Position numbers and translations under genes: made by a program. From assembly GCA_920105625.2 (NCBI GenBank), contig OV050032.1:93418542-93482541 (forward strand): a DNA stretch of 64,000 nucleotides, read 5' to 3'. Of the stretch, positions 58,929 through 64,000 are shown piece after piece (positions within the stretch are counted from its first letter, which is position 1; each line of letters starts with the position of its first letter). A model generated the notes under the pieces. It ran no database searches and was not told where the DNA came from. It was given only the letters and a program-made list of their open reading frames with translations. This DNA is from Clusia tigrina. Taxonomy: Eukaryota; Arthropoda; Insecta; Diptera; Clusiidae.

Positions 58929-61259
58929 ATCAAAGTTTGCAACATACAAATGCTTGTAACTTTTTACTGGAGCGTTATAAAACCTTGAAATTTTGTAACA
59001 ATAAAGTACTCGAGCCTCTTGTCAATTTAAGCTTTAGCTCAAAGCTATGCTACCCTTGAGTCCCAAATCAAACACTGATAAAACTTCAAATGGCCCTAAC
59101 TTTTATACGGTACGTCCTACACCTATCAAAGTTTGCAACATACACATGCTTGTAACTTTTTACTGGAGCGTCATAAAACCATGAAATTTTGTAACAATAA
59201 AGTACTCGAGCCTCTTGTCAATTTGAGCCATCGCTCAAAGCTATGCTACTCTTGAGTCCCAAATCAAACACTGATAAAACTTCAAATGGCCCTAACTTCT
59301 ATACGGTACGTCCTACACCTATCAAAGTTTGCAACATACAAATGCTTGTAACTTTTTACTGGAGCGTCATAAAACCTTGAAATTTTGTTATAATAAAGTA
59401 CCCGAGCCTCTTGTCAATTTAAGCTATCGCTCAAAGCTATGCTACGCTTGAGTCCCAAATCAAACACTGATAAAACTTCAAATGGCCCTAACTTCTATAC
59501 GGTGCGTCCTACACCTATCAAAGTTTGCAACATACAAATGCTTGTAACTTTTTTCGGGAGCGTCATAAAACCTTGAAATTTTGTAACAATGAAGTACTCG
59601 AGCCTCTTGTCAATTTAAGCCATCGCTCAAAGCTATGCTACCCTAGAGTCCCAAATCAAACACTGATAAAACTTCAAACGCCCCTAACTTCTATACGGTA
59701 CGTCCTACACCTATCAAAGTTTGCAACATACAAATGCTTGTAACTTTTTACTGGAGCGTCATAAAACCTTGAAATTTTGTAACAATAAAGTACTCTAGCC
59801 TCTTGTCAATTTAAGCCATCGCTCAAAGCTATGCTACCCTTGAGTCCCAAAGCAAACACTGATAAAACTTCAAATGGCCCTAACTTCTATACGGTACGTC
59901 CTACACCTATCAAAGTTTGCAACATACAAATGCTTGTATCTTTTTCCTGGAGCGTCATAAAACCTTGAAATTTTGTAACAATAAAGTACTCGAGCCTCTT
60001 GTCAATTTAAGCCATCGCTCAATGCTATGCTACCCTTGAGTCCCAAATCAAACACTGATAAAACTTCAAATGGCCCTAACTTCTATACGGTACGTCCTAC
60101 ACCTATCAAAGTTTGCAACATACAAATGCTTGTATCTTTTTACTGGAGCGTCATAAAACCTTGAAGTTTTGTAACAATAAAGTTCTCGAACCTCTTGTCA
60201 ATTTAAGCCATCGCTCAAAGCTATGCTACCCTTGAGTCCCACATCAAACACTGATAAACTTTCAAATGGCCCTAATTACTATACGGTACATCCTACACCT
60301 ATCAAAGTTTGCAACATACAAATGCTTGTATCTTTTAACTGGAGCGTCATAAAACCTTGAATTTTTGTAACAATAAAGTACTCGAGCATCTTGTCAATTT
60401 AAGTTATCGCTCAAAGCTATGCTACCCTAGAGTCCCAAATCAAATACTGATAAAACTTCAAACGCCCCTAACTTCTCTACGGTACGTCCTACACCTATCA
60501 AAGTTTGCAACATACAAATGCTTGTAACATTTTACTGGAGCGTCATAAAACCTTGAAGTTTTGTAACAATAAAGTTCTCGAGCACCTTGTCAATTTAAGT
60601 TATCGCTCAAAACTATGCTACCCTAGAGTCCCAAATCTAACACTGATAAAACTTCAAACGCCCCTAACTTCTTTACGGTACATCCTACACCTATCAAAGT
60701 TTGCAACATACAAATGCTTGTAACTTTTTACTGGAGCGTCATAAAACCTTGAAATTTTGTAACAATGAAGTACTTGAGCCTCTTGTCAATTTAACTTATC
60801 GCTCAAAGCTATGCTACCCTAGAGTCCCAAATCAAACACTGATAAAACTTCAAACGCCCCTAACTTCTATACGGTTCGTCCTACACAAATCAAAGTTTGC
60901 AACATACAAATGCTTGTAACTTTTTACTGGAGCGTCATAAAGCCTTGAATATTTGTAACAATAAAGTACTCGAGCCTCTTGTCAATTTAAGCTATCGCTC
61001 AAAGCTATGCTACCCTTGAGTCCCTAATCAAACACTGATAAAACTTCAAATGGCTCTAAATTCTTTACGGTACGTCCTACACCTATCAAAGTTGGCAACA
61101 TACAAATGCTTGTAACTTTTTACTGGAGCGTCATAAAACGTTGAAATTTTGTAACAATGAAGTACTCGAGCCTCTTGTCAATTTAAGCTATCGCTCAAAG
61201 CTATGCTACCCTTGAGTCCCAAATCAAACACTGATAAAACTTCTAACGCCCCTAACTTC
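58929..61259 (-). repeat. 3724-bp offset duplication, copy 2
   Basis: Repeats the series with small changes (ACGGTGCGTCC instead of ACGGTGCATCC, CCCACATCAAAC instead of CCCAAATCAAAC, and CTTGTAACATTTTAC). The match ends where CTTCTAACGCCCC passes to CTTCTATACGG near 61259. Confidence 0.85.
59295..60711 (-). repeat. 1960-bp offset duplicate, copy 1
   Basis: Partner of 61255-62671, ten monomers apart. It contains GTTATAATAAAG near 59387, where the partner has GTAATAATAAAG. Confidence 0.82.
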
Positions 61260-62671
61260 TATACGGTACGTCCTACACCTATCAAAGTTTGCAACATACA
61301 AATGCTTGTAACTTTTTACTGGAGCGTCATAAAACCTTGAAATTTTGTAATAATAAAGTACCCGAGCCTCTTGTCAATTTAAGCTATCGCTCAAAGCTAT
61401 GCTACGCTTGAGTCCCAAATCAAACACTGATAAAACTTCAAATGGCCCTAACTTCTATACGGTGCGTCCTACACCTATCAAAGTTTGCAACATACAAATG
61501 CTTGTAACTTTTTTCGGGAGCGTCATAAAACCTTGAAATTTTGTAACAATGAAGTACTCGAGCCTCTTGTCAATTTAAGCCATCGCTCAAAGCTATGCTA
61601 CCCTAGAGTCCCAAATCAAACACTGATAAAACTTCAAACGCCCCTAACTTCTATACGGTACGTCCTACACCTATCAAAGTTTGCAACATACAAATGCTTG
61701 TAACTTTTTACTGGAGCGTCATAAAACCTTGAAATTTTGTAACAATAAAGTACTCTAGCCTCTTGTCAATTTAAGCCATCGCTCAAAGCTATGCTACCCT
61801 TGAGTCCCAAAGCAAACACTGATAAAACTTCAAATGGCCCTAACTTCTATACGGTACGTCCTACACCTATCAAAGTTTGCAACATACAAATGCTTGTATC
61901 TTTTTCCTGGAGCGTCATAAAACCTTGAAATTTTGTAACAATAAAGTACTCGAGCCTCTTGTCAATTTAAGCCATCGCTCAATGCTATGCTACCCTTGAG
62001 TCCCAAATCAAACACTGATAAAACTTCAAATGGCCCTAACTTCTATACGGTACGTCCTACACCTATCAAAGTTTGCAACATACAAATGCTTGTATCTTTT
62101 TACTGGAGCGTCATAAAACCTTGAAGTTTTGTAACAATAAAGTTCTCGAACCTCTTGTCAATTTAAGCCATCGCTCAAAGCTATGCTACCCTTGAGTCCC
62201 ACATCAAACACTGATAAACTTTCAAATGGCCCTAATTACTATACGGTACATCCTACACCTATCAAAGTTTGCAACATACAAATGCTTGTATCTTTTAACT
62301 GGAGCGTCATAAAACCTTGAATTTTTGTAACAATAAAGTACTCGAGCATCTTGTCAATTTAAGTTATCGCTCAAAGCTATGCTACCCTAGAGTCCCAAAT
62401 CAAATACTGATAAAACTTCAAACGGCCCTAACTTCTCTACGGTACGTCCTACACCTATCAAAGTTTGCAACATACAAATGCTTGTAACATTTTACTGGAG
62501 CGTCATAAAACCTTGAAGTTTTGTATCAATAAAGTTCTCGAGCACCTTGTCAATTTAAGTTATCGCTCAAAACTATGCTACCCTAGAGTCCCAAATCTAA
62601 AACTGATAAAACTTCAAACGCCCCTAACTTCTTTACGGTACATCCTACACCTATCAAAGTTTGCAACATAC
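61255..62671 (-). repeat. 1960-bp offset duplicate, copy 2
   Basis: Carries ACGGTGCGTCC, TTTTTTCGGGAGCG, CTCAATGCTATGC, CCCACATCAAAC and CTTGTAACATTTTAC, as in copy 1, plus private changes (TTTTGTATCAATAAAG, AAATCTAAAACTG). It ends near 62671, where CATACACATGC begins the 4900-bp match. Confidence 0.82.
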
Positions 62672-63660
62672 ACATGCTTGTAACTTTTAACTGGAGCGTC
62701 ATAAAACCATGAAATTTTGTAACAATAAAGTACTCGAGCCTCTTGTCAATTTAAGCCATCGCTCAAAGCTATGCTACCCTTGCGTCCCAAATCAAACACT
62801 GATAAAAGTTCAAATGGCCCTAACTTCTATACGGTACGTCCTACACCTATCAAAGTTTGCAACATACAAATGCTTGTAACTTTTTACTGGAGCGTCATAA
62901 AACCTTGAAATTTTGTAATAATAAAGTACCCGAGCCTCTTGTCAATTTAAGCTATCGCTCAAAGCTATGCTACCCTAGAGTCCCTAATCAAACACTGATA
63001 AAACTTCAAATGGCCCTAACTTCTTTACGGTACGTCCTACACCTATCAAAGTTGGCAACATACAAATGCTTGTAACTTTTTACTGGAGCGTCATAAAATG
63101 TTGAAATTTTGTAACAATGAAGTACTCGAGCCTCTTGTCAATTTAAGCTATCGCTCAAAGCTATGCTACCCTTGAGTCCCAAATCAAACACTGATAAAAC
63201 TTCTAACGCCGCTAACTTCTTTACGGTACGTCCTACACCTATCAAAGTTTGCAACATACAAATGCTTGTAACTTTTTACTGGAGCGTTATAAAACCTTGA
63301 AATTTTGTAACAATAAAGTACTCGAGCCTCTTGTCAATTTAAGCTTTAGCTCAAAGCTATGCTACCCTTGAGTCCCAAATCAAACACTGATAAAACTTCA
63401 AATGGCCCTAACTTTTATACGGTACGTCCTACACCTATCAAAGTTTGCAACATACACATGCTTGTAACTTTTTACTGGAGCGTCATAAAACCATGAAATT
63501 TTGTAACAATAAAGTACTCGAGCCTCTTGTCAATTTGAGCCATCGCTCAAAGCTATGCTACCCTTGAGTCCCAAATCAAACACTGATAAAACTTCAAATG
63601 GCCCTAACTTCTATACGGTACGTCCTACACCTATCAAAGTTTGCAACATACAAATGCTTG
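62650..63660 (-). repeat. 4900-bp offset duplicate, copy 2
   Basis: TAACTTTTAACTGG at 62681 matches 57781, and GCTTTAGCTC at 63343 matches 58443, both at exactly 4900 bp. After this the array follows the 61361 copy at an offset of 2352 bp (12 monomers). Confidence 0.82.
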
Positions 63661-64000
63661 TAACTTTTTACTGGAGCGTCATAAAACCTTGAAATTTTGT
63701 AATAATAAAGTACCCGAGCCTCTTGTCGATTTAAGCTATCGCTCAAAGCTATGCTACGCTTGAGTCCCAAATCAAACACTGATAAAACTTCAAATGGCCC
63801 TAACTTCTATACGGTGCGTCCTACACCTATCAAAGTTTGCAACATACAAATGCTTGTAACTTTTTTCGGGAGCGTCATAAAACCTTGAAATTTTGTAACA
63901 ATGAAGTACTCGAGCCTCTTGTCAATTTAAGCCATCGCTCAAAGCTATGCTACCCTAGAGTCCCAAATCAAACACTGATAAAACTTCAAACGCCCCTAAC

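Larger units (their letters stand above)
45109..64000 (-). repeat. 196-bp satellite array, reverse-oriented arm
   Basis: About 97 monomers of the same family, read as reverse complement. The marker is CCTACACCTATCAAAG, found at 45185, 45295, 45491, 45687, 45883 and so on. From 52452 to 63820 the marker falls on an exact 196-bp lattice (58 intervals with no net insertion or deletion), which is far more regular than arm 1. Arm 2 has no 256-bp or 189-bp monomers. Its own diagnostic variants include GTTGGCAACATTCAAATG, GCTTTAGCTC and CTTCAAACGCCCCTAAC. The array runs off the right edge. Confidence 0.98.

Noticed and set aside
46488..63075. Series of 72-codon plus-strand frames starting at TTG in GTTTGCAACATAC
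   Set aside because: They recur at multiples of 196 bp, use a TTG start, and are just one monomer read in one frame. Because 196 is not a multiple of 3, the frame closes after about one unit. There is no codon-level conservation beyond DNA identity.
1..64000. CRISPR array
   Set aside because: Units are 196 bp with no alternation of short identical repeats and unique spacers; the full unit is repeated.
1..64000. Human-type CENP-B box in the monomer
   Set aside because: I found no match to its TTCG...CGGG core in the consensus. The CTCGGG seen in some 189-bp monomers is a single change in CTCGAG.
1..64000. Transposon or retrotransposon remnants
   Set aside because: No coding domains, terminal repeats, poly-A tails or target-site duplications. 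All bases align to the monomer.
1..64000. tRNA, rRNA or telomere repeats
   Set aside because: No cloverleaf elements, conserved rRNA stretches or short G-rich telomere units seen on either strand.

Overview
The whole 64 kb is one satellite DNA field. I find no protein-coding gene, RNA gene, transposon, CRISPR array or single-copy stretch. The unit is a 196-bp monomer of about 37% GC, present in roughly 320 copies. Every part of the window aligns to it, so all the short open frames (61-101 codons) are by-products of the repeat. An array of this size, with nucleosome-scale monomers and higher-order structure, indicates a eukaryotic chromosome, most likely heterochromatin such as a centromere, pericentromere or subtelomere. 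I do not recognise the family. A plant is my weak preference, from the AT-rich monomer and its CAAAA motif, but an animal is possible.

Monomer coordinates used below: position 1 is the first T of the TGTAGG box. Landmarks are TGTAGGACGTACCGTATAGA at 1-20, GGGCCATTTGAAG at 26-38, TTTGGGACTCAAGGGTAGC at 55-73, CTCGAG (XhoI) at 108-113 overlapping AGTACT (ScaI) at 112-117, GTTACAAAATTTC at 123-135, TTATGACGCTCCAG at 142-155 and GTTGCAAACTTTGATAGG at 179-196.

Layout. Arm 1 (1-45108) carries monomers in the forward direction and arm 2 (45109-64000) in reverse. The switch is abrupt, at 45108/45109 inside a monomer. Arm 1 has four zones. (i) 1-7854 holds three related blocks of 14-18 monomers (the L block). 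(ii) 7855-27825 is a mosaic of a few diagnostic monomer types, called A to F here, arranged in cassettes; it includes three tandem copies of a 1236-bp six-monomer unit at 8699-12406, two tandem 784-bp four-monomer units at 23606-25173, and L-block re-insertions at 19114-22113. (iii) 27826-33817 is a near-identical 2996-bp tandem duplication that contains an older 1038-bp duplication. (iv) 33818-45108 is a more uneven zone with nine copies of a 189-bp monomer. A 256-bp monomer with an internal 60-bp duplication (type E) occurs 18 times, only between 4115 and 31995.

Arm 2 is built differently. After a disturbed junction with an 86-bp deletion, its monomers keep an almost perfect 196-bp register, with one single-base insertion and one 96-bp deletion. 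They are stacked in large duplications at offsets of 1568, 1764, 1960, 2352, 3724 and 4900 bp (8, 9, 10, 12, 19 and 25 monomers) and 2941 bp (15 monomers plus 1 bp).

No genes cooperate here. What can be read is the history of the array: repeated in-register unequal exchange or replication slippage, patchy conversion between monomer types, and one inversion. Monomer-type letters and duplication boundaries come from reading by eye and may be off by tens of bases.
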